DNA from: DASWDH01 sp035318505
GTDB lineage: Bacteria; Myxococcota_A; Polyangia; Polyangiales; Polyangiaceae
Direction of reading: 5' to 3'
Length of the DNA stretch: 64,000 nucleotides
NCBI GenBank assembly: GCA_035318505.1
Contig: DATHEQ010000282.1
Coordinates: forward strand, 1-64,000
Shown here: positions 55,137 to 63,175 of the stretch, piece by piece
Position numbering within the stretch: the first letter of the stretch is position 1
Layout of the letters: the number at the start of each line of letters is the position of its first letter
Program-made: the position numbers and the translations under genes
Notes under the pieces: generated by a model
What the model was told of the DNA's origin: nothing
Seen by the model: the letters and a program-made list of their open reading frames with translations, nothing else
Database searches by the model: none

Positions 55137-55142
55137 TTGACA
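55137..55142 (+). promoter_or_regulatory. Consensus -35 hexamer upstream of the methyltransferase gene
   Basis: A perfect TTGACA stands 21 bp before the repeat block. No matching -10 is clear, but any normally spaced one would fall in the left part of the repeats (about 55160-55167), so a protein bound there would block transcription. Confidence 0.4.
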
Positions 55143-55163
55143 AGATTTCGCCGCTGGGTCAGG

Positions 55164-55207
55164 TTAGTCGAACGACTAAGTCGTATGACTAAGGCGATCG
55201 CCTAAGG
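55164..55207. promoter_or_regulatory. Three 13-bp tandem repeats overlapping palindromes (operator candidate)
   Basis: Three direct 13-bp units stand head to tail at 55169-55181, 55182-55194 and 55195-55207. They share CG at the start and CTAAG at positions 8-12 (CGAACGACTAAGT, CGTATGACTAAGG, CGATCGCCTAAGG). Overlapping them are inverted repeats: TTAGTCG-AA-CGACTAA (55164-55179), AGTC-GTAT-GACT (55179-55190) and the perfect AGGCGATCGCCT (55192-55203). The block lies between TTGACA and the methyltransferase gene. The TetR protein encoded two genes on is the obvious candidate binder; this is inference. Confidence 0.6.
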
Positions 55208-55251
55208 CAGGCGACGAGCAACGACCAACCTCACAAGCAAGGAGCAAAACC

Positions 55252-56310
55252 ATGTCGGTGGACCAAACGAAGCTGAACGAATTCATGGGTAAAATCGTGG
55301 GCGACTTGGGGGCCACCATGAGCAGCGCACTGCTCGTCCTCGGCGACCGGCTCGGTCTCTACAAAGCGATGGCAGCCGCGGGACCCGTCACATCGGGGGA
55401 GCTGGCGAAGCGCAGCGAAACGTCAGAACGCTACGTTCGCGAGTGGCTCGACGCGCAAGCGGCATCCGGATACGTGACCTACGATCCGACGAACAAGCGC
55501 TACACGCTGCCCCCCGAGCAGGCCTTCGCGCTGGCCAACGACGAGAGCCCGGCCTCGGTCGCAGGCGCCTTTCACATGGCGAGGGCGATGTGGAGCGCGC
55601 TCGACGTGATGGAGGAAAACTTCCGCACCGGCCATGGTCTCGAATGGGGACACCAGCATCCGTGCCTCTTCGAGGGGACCGAGCGCTTTTTTCGGGCCGG
55701 CTACCTGGGCAACCTGATTGGCTCGTGGATCCCGGCCCTCGACGGGGTGAAGGCCAAGCTCGAGACAGGCGCCAAAGTTGCGGACGTCGGCTGCGGGTGC
55801 GGTGCGTCCACGATTCTGATGGCGCAGGCGTTCCCCCGATCGAAGTTTCACGGGTTCGACTACCACCAAGGCTCGATTGATATTGCCGAGCGGCGCGCGA
55901 GGGAGGCCGGCGTCTCCGATCGCGTCACGTTCAGCGTCGCCAAATCGACGGACTATCCGGGCACCGGCTACGATCTCGTCGCGCACTTCGACTGCCTGCA
56001 CGACATGGAGGACCCCGCTGCCGCCGCCAAGCACACACGCCGAACGTTGGCCAAGGACGGCACCTGGCTCGTCGTCGAGCCCTTCGCCAGCGACAAGGCC
56101 GAGGAGAACCACAACCCGGTCGGGCGCGTGTTCTATTCCGCCTCGACGTTGCTGTGCGTGCCCCATTCGCTGGCGCACCAGGGGCCGGGCCTCGGTGCCC
56201 AGGCGGGTGAAGCGCGGCTACGCGCCGTGATCGTCGATCAGGGTGGTTTCACGCGATTGCGTCGCGCGACGCAGACCCCCTTCAACCTCATTCTCGAAGC
56301 GCGCCCCTGA
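55252..56310 (+). CDS. SAM-dependent methyltransferase with N-terminal winged helix
   Basis: A 352-residue class I methyltransferase; AAGGAG lies eight bases before ATG 55252. The N-terminal part (about 20-85, LVLGDRLGLYKAMAAAGPVT, SERYVREWLDAQAASGYVTY) is a winged-helix dimerisation domain as in plant-type and mycobacterial small-molecule methyltransferases. The AdoMet motif is VADVGCGCGASTILMA (about 178-193), with acidic HGFDYHQGS after strand 2 and DLVAHFDCLHDMEDP. Substrate unknown, probably a natural product or xenobiotic. It heads a unit with TetR and a hydrolase/glycosyltransferase. Confidence 0.88.
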   Translation: MSVDQTKLNEFMGKIVGDLGATMSSALLVLGDRLGLYKAMAAAGPVTSGELAKRSETSERYVREWLDAQAASGYVTYDPTNKRYTLPPEQAFALANDESPASVAGAFHMARAMWSALDVMEENFRTGHGLEWGHQHPCLFEGTERFFRAGYLGNLIGSWIPALDGVKAKLETGAKVADVGCGCGASTILMAQAFPRSKFHGFDYHQGSIDIAERRAREAGVSDRVTFSVAKSTDYPGTGYDLVAHFDCLHDMEDPAAAAKHTRRTLAKDGTWLVVEPFASDKAEENHNPVGRVFYSASTLLCVPHSLAHQGPGLGAQAGEARLRAVIVDQGGFTRLRRATQTPFNLILEARP

Positions 56311-56387
56311 TTGGCGCGGGAGGCCAGGTGCGGCCGGCGCGTCGTGATGACGCGACCGGCCGAACTGCGGTAATTGACGAAGAGCGA

Positions 56388-57029
56388 ATGACGACTCCAC
56401 CTGACAAAAGCAAGCGCGGCAAATCAGAACGAGAACCGTCCCACGGTCCCACGAGCGATCCGCGCACCAAGCTCCTCGACGCGGCCGAGCGCCTCCTCAT
56501 CGAGGTCGGCCACGGCGCCGTCACGACCCGCTTACTCAGCAAGGAGGCCGGCCTCAACCAGGGGCTCGTGCACTACTACTACGGCTCGATGGAGGAGCTC
56601 TTTCTGGCGGTGCTCGAGCGCTTCACCGCCCGGCTCATCGTCCGCCAGCGCGCCATGTACGCCGCCGACACGACGTTCCTCGTCAAATGGCGCAAAGCGA
56701 TGGGATTTCTCGAGCAAGACTTGGCTGCCGGCTATCCCAAGATTTGGCTCGAGCTGCAAGCGATGGGATGGAATCGGCCAGCGATGCGAACGCGCCTCGC
56801 GGCCGTGCATGATCAATGGATCACCGTGCTGACGGATGCGTTCTCGACGGCGATGAAACACTACGGGATCGTGAACCACCCCTTGTCCGTCGAAGCGCTG
56901 GTGGCATTGGTTGCGACGTTCAACGAGGGAATCATGATCGAGCGCCTGTCGGGCATCAAACGTGGTCACGCGTCGCTCTTGCGATCCATCGATCGTTGGC
57001 TCGCGTCGCTGGAGGCGGCGGCCCGATGA
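56388..57029 (+). CDS. TetR-family transcriptional regulator
   Basis: A 213-residue regulator. ATG 56388 is preferred over a GTG 20 codons upstream. The HTH is at about 25-75 (TKLLDAAERLLIEVGHGAVT, TRLLSKEAGLNQGLVHYYYG, SMEELFLAVLERF), a textbook TetR head. The C-terminal ligand domain is helical and unassigned. It sits between the methyltransferase and hydrolase/glycosyltransferase genes on the same strand. The repeat block before the methyltransferase is its likely target, giving an autoregulated unit. Confidence 0.93.
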   Translation: MTTPPDKSKRGKSEREPSHGPTSDPRTKLLDAAERLLIEVGHGAVTTRLLSKEAGLNQGLVHYYYGSMEELFLAVLERFTARLIVRQRAMYAADTTFLVKWRKAMGFLEQDLAAGYPKIWLELQAMGWNRPAMRTRLAAVHDQWITVLTDAFSTAMKHYGIVNHPLSVEALVALVATFNEGIMIERLSGIKRGHASLLRSIDRWLASLEAAAR

Positions 57030-59119
57030 GAGCGAGAGAGCCGGACCAACAAGGATTCGTGGAGAGAGGCAGCGTGCGGGTTGGGTACGAGGTGTTCGGC
57101 GAGGGGCCGCGCACGATCGTGTTCTTGCCCCCGTGGTCAATCGTTCACTCCCGGATCTGGAAAGCGCAGGTGCCGTATTTCGCGCGCCACATGCGGGTCA
57201 TCACCATCGATGGTCGCGGCAATGGGCGATCCGATCGCCCCGCCAGCCCCGGAAGCTACGACGATCGCGAGTTCGCCGCCGATGCGCTGGCAGTGCTCGA
57301 CGCCGTGGGTGTCGAGCGCGCCGCCATCGTTTCTTTCTCGGCGGGCGCGTATTGGCATTTGATCCTCGCCGCCGAGCACCCGGAGCGGGTGGAGGGATCG
57401 ATCTTCATGGCGCCGGCGGTGCCGCTTGCGCCTCGTCATGCGGCGCGACATTTCGACTTCAATGCGCAACATTCCGATCACGAGGGGTGGAAAAAATACA
57501 ATCGCCATTATTGGCTCGCCCACTACCGCGATTTTCTCCAGTTCTTTTTCGAACAGGTCTTCTCCGAAGCGCACTCCACCAAACAGATCGAGGACTGCGT
57601 TGGCTGGGGGCTCGAGTCCACTCCGGAGATGCTGATCGCCACCGCCGAAGCGCCCGGCTTGTCAGCCGAGCAGGTGCGCGAGCTATGCACGAGGGTCAAG
57701 GGCCCGGTGCTCGTCCTTCACGGCGATGAGGACAAAATCGTGCCTCTCCGACGGGGCGCCGCGCTGGCCGAGGCGATCGGCGGCAAGCTCGTCACCCTCG
57801 AGGGCGCGGGGCACGGCCCCATGGCCCGCGATCCGGTGAAGACCAACCTGCTCCTACGCGACTTCGTCATGCCGCGCCCGCCCGCGGAGCGGTGGACTCG
57901 CGCGGTGAGGCGGCCAAAGCGGGCACTCTTCATCTCTTCGCCCATCGGGCTCGGTCACGCGCAGCGCGACGTCGCCATCGCCGACGAGCTGCGCAAGCTG
58001 CATCCAGGCCTACAGATCGATTGGCTCGCGCAAAGTCCCGTCACGCGAGTGCTGGAAGCACGCGGCGAGCGCATTCACCCCCAAAGCGCACAGCTCGCCA
58101 GCGAGTCCGCTCACATCGAGAGCGAGGCATCCGAGCACGACCTCCACTGCTTTCAAGCTTGGCGCCGCATGGATGAGATCATGGTCGCCAACTTCATGGC
58201 CTTTCACGATCTCGTGCAGGACGAGAAGTACGACGTGTGGGTCGGTGACGAAGCCTGGGAGGTCGATTATTTTCTGCACGAGAATCCGGAAGAAAAACGC
58301 GCGCCTTACGTTTGGCTGACCGACTTCGTCGGCTGGCTTCCCATGCCCGACGGCGGCGCGCACGAGCAAGCGCTCACGGCCGACTACAACGCCGAGATGA
58401 TCGCGCAAATCGAGCGCTTTCCGCGCGTGCGCGATCGCGCGATCTTCGTCGGCGAGCCTGACGACATCGTGCCCGATCGGTTCGGGCGCGGTCTACCGGA
58501 AATCCGCGCGTGGACCGAAGAGCATTTCGATTTCGCCGGCTATGTCACGGGTTTCGATCCCGCTGATTTTTCCGATCGCGCAGCACTGCGCACCGAGCTC
58601 GGTTACCGCGAAGACGAACGGATCTGTATCGTCACGGTGGGCGGCTCGGGCGTCGGACGTTCGCTCCTCGAGCGCGTCATGGCCGCGTTTCCCGCGGCGA
58701 AGCGTCAGATCCCCGCGCTCCGCATGGTCGTCGTGGCCGGGCCGCGCATCGAGCCCTCATCGCTCGGCGTCAAGCCTACCGCCGGTCTCGAGGTGCGACC
58801 CTACGTCGATCGACTCTATCGTCATCTCGCCGCTTGCGACCTCGCCGTCGTACAGGGCGGGCTCACGACGACGATGGAGCTTGCCGCGAACCGGCGCCCA
58901 TTCATCTACTTTCCGCTCCGTCACCATTTCGAGCAAAACTTCCATGTGCGCCATCGTCTCGATCGATTCCGCGCCGGTCGCTGCATGGACTTCGACCGCT
59001 CGGGCCCGGCCGAGATCGCAGCCGCCATCGCGGAGGAAATGGCACGACCGGCATCCAATGCAGCCGTCGACGGGGGCGGGGCAGCGCGAGCAGCTGCAAA
59101 GATCGCCGAATTGCTCTGA
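57026..59119 (+). CDS. Fused alpha/beta hydrolase and GT-B glycosyltransferase
   Basis: A 697-residue protein; ATG 57026 overlaps the TetR stop (ATGA). Residues 1 to about 285 are an alpha/beta hydrolase with an intact triad: nucleophile Ser in IVSFSAGAYW, Asp in LHGDEDKIVP, His in GAGHGPMARD. The nucleophile elbow is S-x-S-x-G rather than G-x-S-x-G. Residues about 300-697 are a GT-B, MGT/UGT-like transferase: FISSPIGLGHAQRDVAIADE, IVTVGGSGVGRSLLERV and the donor-site region LAACDLAVVQGGLTTTMELA. No frameshift separates the halves. A dual enzyme acting on one small molecule is inferred. Confidence 0.88.
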   Translation: MRAREPDQQGFVERGSVRVGYEVFGEGPRTIVFLPPWSIVHSRIWKAQVPYFARHMRVITIDGRGNGRSDRPASPGSYDDREFAADALAVLDAVGVERAAIVSFSAGAYWHLILAAEHPERVEGSIFMAPAVPLAPRHAARHFDFNAQHSDHEGWKKYNRHYWLAHYRDFLQFFFEQVFSEAHSTKQIEDCVGWGLESTPEMLIATAEAPGLSAEQVRELCTRVKGPVLVLHGDEDKIVPLRRGAALAEAIGGKLVTLEGAGHGPMARDPVKTNLLLRDFVMPRPPAERWTRAVRRPKRALFISSPIGLGHAQRDVAIADELRKLHPGLQIDWLAQSPVTRVLEARGERIHPQSAQLASESAHIESEASEHDLHCFQAWRRMDEIMVANFMAFHDLVQDEKYDVWVGDEAWEVDYFLHENPEEKRAPYVWLTDFVGWLPMPDGGAHEQALTADYNAEMIAQIERFPRVRDRAIFVGEPDDIVPDRFGRGLPEIRAWTEEHFDFAGYVTGFDPADFSDRAALRTELGYREDERICIVTVGGSGVGRSLLERVMAAFPAAKRQIPALRMVVVAGPRIEPSSLGVKPTAGLEVRPYVDRLYRHLAACDLAVVQGGLTTTMELAANRRPFIYFPLRHHFEQNFHVRHRLDRFRAGRCMDFDRSGPAEIAAAIAEEMARPASNAAVDGGGAARAAAKIAELL

Positions 59120-59148
59120 CGCGAGCGACCTTTCACGGTCAGAAACGG

Positions 59149-59448
59149 TCACCCTTCGCGATCGCCGCCGTCGGTGAAGCTCGGCGGCGGGTTGGCCGTG
59201 GAAGGGTCGGCCTTGCGCGGCTGAACCGAGGGCGCACCGGACGGCGCGGAGTTGAAACTGCTAATCCCGATCGGAACGAGTCGTACCAAAACGATCGTGG
59301 TGGCCGCGGCCGAGCTCCACGCCAGAGCGCGCCAGGTACGCGAGCGTCGCACGCGCGCCCGCGTTGCTCGCGCGAGCACGCGCCGCTCACGCGGCGCATC
59401 CCAGCGCGGATCCATCGACTCTCGCGCCGCCGCGATGTGCCTACTCAT
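59149..59448 (-). CDS. Short FecR-like membrane protein, probable sigma-factor partner
   Basis: A 99-residue protein whose ATG 59448 lies inside the end of the sigma-factor gene (8-bp overlap). Residues about 1-40 are basic and helical (MDPRWDAPRERRVLARATRA), like the cytoplasmic start of FecR-type anti-sigma proteins. A membrane helix follows (ALAWSSAAATTIVLVRLVPI), then a Pro/Ser-rich tail that ends before any FecR domain. So it is either a minimal anti-sigma factor or a truncated FecR. Confidence in the role is low. Confidence 0.55.
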   Translation of the reverse strand: MSRHIAAARESMDPRWDAPRERRVLARATRARVRRSRTWRALAWSSAAATTIVLVRLVPIGISSFNSAPSGAPSVQPRKADPSTANPPPSFTDGGDREG

Positions 59449-60001
59449 CGTGTAACTTCCTTTCAAGCCGTTCGTCGGCTTCGGCGATGCGCCTCTTGAC
59501 GGTGGCGAGCGACACGGCGCACGCAGCAGCAACGTCCTTGAGCGGCTGCTGCTCCACCCGGGCGAGCACCCACGGAATGCGCATCTGATCGGGCAACCGA
59601 TCGAGGGCATCGTAGAGCTCGTCGACGAGTCTCCGGTCGGCGGGATCCGATGCCCGCGCCGCCATGTCCGCTATCTGGCCGCCGAACCAGCGCCGGCGCC
59701 GCCGCCGAACCAGCGTCCGCCGAACTCGGCGCACCGCGATGATCACGAGCCAACGCCGGATACTGGCGGGCTCGTGCACGCTGGCGATCCCATCGGCGGC
59801 GTCGACGAACGTGTCTTGTACGATGTCGTCGAGCTCGGCGTCGTCCCCCATGAGGCGGTAGACGACGCGCGCGACGTAAGCGGCATGACGCAGATAGAGC
59901 TCCGTAAAAGCACCTTCGTCATCGCTTTGGATGCGCACCACGAGGCCGGAATCGTCGACGGGGCCCGGGAGGACGGCCAAGCGCAGGGGTCTCACAATCA
60001 T
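59441..60001 (-). CDS. ECF-type RNA polymerase sigma factor
   Basis: A 186-residue sigma-70 family protein of ECF size, with GGGGAG seven bases before ATG 60001. Region 2 (about 30-85) reads GAFTELYLRHAAYVARVVYR, ELDDIVQDTFVDAADGI. Region 4 (about 125-180) reads YDALDRLPDQMRIPWVLARV and DVAAACAVSLATVKRRIAEA. Regions 1.1 and 3 are absent, as expected. It is cotranslated with a short membrane protein that may hold it inactive. No typical ECF promoter (GGAAC) was seen upstream. Confidence 0.9.
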   Translation of the reverse strand: MIVRPLRLAVLPGPVDDSGLVVRIQSDDEGAFTELYLRHAAYVARVVYRLMGDDAELDDIVQDTFVDAADGIASVHEPASIRRWLVIIAVRRVRRTLVRRRRRRWFGGQIADMAARASDPADRRLVDELYDALDRLPDQMRIPWVLARVEQQPLKDVAAACAVSLATVKRRIAEADERLERKLHDE

Positions 60002-60147
60002 CCAGTGGCTCCCCGAGGGGTCAATCGGCTCAAAATCTTTTCACCGTCAAAAACGAAGACCCCTGTTCCAAAGTGACGAGCGCTCGGCCGAGGCAAATGG
60101 GAAAGCGTGAGCGTGGCAACCCATTGTCGAATACCTTCGTACTTTGA

Positions 60148-60897
60148 CATTGGCGCGCGGAGGAAGTCGTCAAGCGGTTTCGGGCCATCGTGGAGTCCAC
60201 GGACGATGCCATCGTGAGTGAGACGCTCGACGGGGCAGGCAGACCTCGAGAGGCGCGCGTACCGTGCGTCCGCTGTCCTGCCGATTCACGTGACGCCATG
60301 CCTCGCGGAGGCAACCTCACCATCGAGACTTCGAATAAGGTAAGGGGACGGGACTCGGCCTTTCGACGGTTTTCGGTATCGTGAAGCAGAGCCAGGGTCA
60401 CATCTTCGTTTATAGTGAGCCGGCACTGGGCACGACATTCAAGGTCTACTTTCCGCGAACGGACCGCGCCATCGAGCACCTCACCTCGATTGTGCCCGAA
60501 CCCACCACGCTCCGTGGCACCGAGACCGTCCTCTTGGTCGAGGACGACGAGCAGGTCCGAGCAACGAGTCGCGCGATTCTGCAGCGCAATGGATAACAAC
60601 GTGCTCGACGCGCAGAACGGTGGCGAAGCCTTTCTCGTAAGCGAGAAGCTCAAGGCCAAGATCCATCTCCTCCTCACGGACGTGGTGATGCCGCGCATGA
60701 GCGGGCGGGAATTGGTGGAACGTCTGGCCCCAACGCGGCCCGAAATGCGGGTCCTCTTCTCCTCTGGTTATACGGGGGATTCCATCGTCCACCACGGCGT
60801 GCTCGACGCCGGTATTGCATTCCTCCAGAAGCCGATCACACCTACCGCACTGCTGCGCAAGGTGCGGGAGATACTCTCGGCCGCGCTAGGCGCGTGA
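60148..60897 (+). pseudogene. Broken PAS-histidine kinase-REC gene
   Basis: Pieces of one kinase gene lie in order with most of it missing. A PAS start (RFRAIVESTDDAIVSETLDG, frame 1) is followed shortly by an N-box piece (SRDAMPRGGNLTIETSN). A shifted frame then reads GTGLGLSTVFGIVKQSQGHI and a receiver start (LLVEDDEQVRATSRAIL) up to TAA 60594-60596. The receiver continues one frame over (NVLDAQNGGEAFL, LLTDVVMPRMSG, FLQKPITP) to TGA 60895-60897. Removing one A from GGATAACAACGTG restores the receiver. The pieces closely resemble the gene at 40.6-42.2 kb. The 146 bp before it show no gene. Confidence 0.8.
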
Positions 60898-61047
60898 CCG
60901 CAAGATTGTCGTAGCAGCTCGCGGGGTCATCCCACTCGACCGTGGTGCCGCCGAGTTGCCGCTTGCTTTGTGTCTTGCTAGGAGCTCTGGCACGACCACC
61001 GTGAGCCCTTTCGCCGCGACAGCGCGCATAGAGCGTGGAGTTGACCC

Positions 61048-63032
61048 ATGACAGCAGGTCCCGACACGACTACGAATGCTGGGCGTCAGCGCCGGCCCGA
61101 CGAATCTCCGCCCCCCGAGACACAACCGGCACGACCGTGGCGGACGGAGGGGCTTCCCAAGAGTCAGGCGCCCAAGCCGAAGCCGCGCTGGGTGAGGCTC
61201 GGTGCGTGGCTTTCGGCCTTCCTGCTGCTCTTCGGTGTTTTGGAGGCGCAGGATCGACTCTCCGGGCCGCAGGCCGTGCCGTACACGGAGTTCAAGAGCG
61301 CGGTCGCCGCCAAGAACGTGGCCCAGGTGTTCGCGCGCGGCGATTCGATCGAAGGGGAGTTGAAAAATGCCGCGCCGCTGCCGGGCGCGAAGGATCGCAC
61401 TTATCGGCAGTTCACCACCGAGCGGCCGACCTTCGCCAAAGACGATCTTTTGGCCGAGCTCGGCGCGAGCGAGGCCACCGTGCGCGCGACGCCGGTCGTT
61501 CAGCAGCGCGGCTTCTTGACGAACCTTCTCATGTCGCTCGCGCCGATCCTGCTTTTGGTCGGGTTCTCGGCTTGGATGTTCCGGCGCCAGCAGAGTGCGA
61601 TCGGGGGCGGTCTGCTCGGCAAAAAACAGAGCCGCATCGATCCGGAGACGGTCCGCGTCACGTTCGATGACGTAGCGGGCATCGACGAAGTAGAGGCCGA
61701 AATCAACGAGATCGTCGACTTTCTGAAGAACCCCGACAAGTATCGCCGTCTCGGAGCGCGCGCTCCCAAAGGCGTGCTTTTGGCGGGTGCCCCGGGGACG
61801 GGCAAGACGCTCTTGGCGCGCGCGACCGCGGGCGAAGCGCGGGTCCCCTTCTTCAGCGCGAGCGCTTCCGAGTTCATCGAGATGATCGTCGGCGTGGGCG
61901 CGAGCCGCGTGCGCGAGCTCTTTGCAGAGGCGCGCAAGGTCGCGCCGGCGATCGTCTTCATCGACGAGATCGATACCATCGGGCGCGCGCGCGGCGGGGC
62001 GCGGTCCGTCGGAGGTCACGACGAACGCGAACAGACGCTGAACCAGATCCTGACCGAGATGGACGGCTTCTCCGGCAGCGAGGGTGTCGTGGTGTTAGCC
62101 GCTACGAATCGGCCGGACGTCCTCGATCCGGCTCTTTACGACCGGGCCGGTTCGATCGTCAGATCATGGTCCATCCGCCCGACAACAAGGGCCGCGTCGA
62201 AATCCTCAAGGTCCATACGCGCAAGGTTCCCCTCGCGAGCGACGTCGATCTCGAGGCGCTCGCGTCGGCGACGCCCGGCATGACGGGCGCCGATCTCGCG
62301 AATCTCGTCAACGAGGCTGCGCTATTGGCCGCGCGCCACATCGAAGATGCCGTCCATCAGCGCGAGCTGCTCGAGGCGCTCGAGAAAGTCCAGCTCGGCA
62401 CCGCTCGCAACGTGGTGATCCCCGAGGCCGAGCGCCGTCGCACGGCGTACCACGAAGCCGGGCACGCGCTGCTCGGCATGATCCAGCCGGGAGCCGATCC
62501 CGTGCGCAAGGTTTCGATAGTTCCGCGCGGGCGCGCGCTCGGCGTGACCCTATCCACGCCGGAGTCCGATCGCTACGGCTACGACGCGAATTACCTGCGG
62601 GGGCGCATCATCGGCGCGCTGGGAGGCATGGCCGCGGAACAGGAAGTCTTCAACGTGATCACGACAGGCTCAGAAAGCGATCTCGAGACGGTCAGCCGCA
62701 TCGCGCGCTCGATGGTTGGGCGATGGGGAATGTCGGAGCGCGTCGGCCGGCGCTCGGTTCTGCCGTCGGACGGCGAGCCCCGCATGGCCGGCGTTTCGGA
62801 TGGCCTTCTCGATACGGTCGACGAAGAAGTGCGGCGGATCACCGACGATTGTTACGCGGAGGCGCGCCGGCTGCTCCGAGACAACCGCCACAAGCTCGAC
62901 GCCATCGTCACGGCGCTTCTCGCCCGCGAGAGCCTCGACGAAGCCGAGATCTATGCGGCTGCGGGCGTCGCACGCGCCGCGCGGCGACCGGCCGCAGCGC
63001 CGCTGCCCGATGCATCGACAGCCCCGTCATGA
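61048..63032 (+). pseudogene. ftsH: FtsH-type AAA+ metalloprotease gene with a one-base frameshift
   Basis: ATG 61048 has GGAG seven bases upstream. The first frame gives a Pro-rich N terminus, membrane helix 1 (RLGAWLSAFLLLFGVLEAQD), a periplasmic domain, helix 2 (NLLMSLAPILLLVGFSAWMF), Walker A GAPGTGKTLLA, Walker B VFIDEIDTIGRA and ATNRPDVLDPAL, then nonsense to 62283. The rest is in another frame from FDRQIMVHPPDNKGR, with zinc site HEAGHALL and third ligand in TGSESDLETV, to TGA 63030-63032. One extra base in the TTT at 62135-62137 would restore LLRPGRFDR and a 661-residue FtsH. It could be a sequence error or a true mutation; other ftsH copies may exist. Confidence 0.85.
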
Positions 63033-63175
63033 TCCTCCCGTTCCAGCCGAGCTGAACGCCTTTCTTGCCTCGGCTGGGCGCGATTGCCGCTGTCCCGATC
63101 GTTTTTTGAGCCGAAACGGCGGTGTCACGTGCCCTGAAGAAGAGGACGCCGGCGTGACGCGCCGCTCTCCTCACC

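Noticed and set aside
62131..62170. Programmed frameshifting in ftsH
   Set aside because: No slippery heptamer, downstream hairpin or internal Shine-Dalgarno of the known kinds was seen at the T run; a lost base is simpler.
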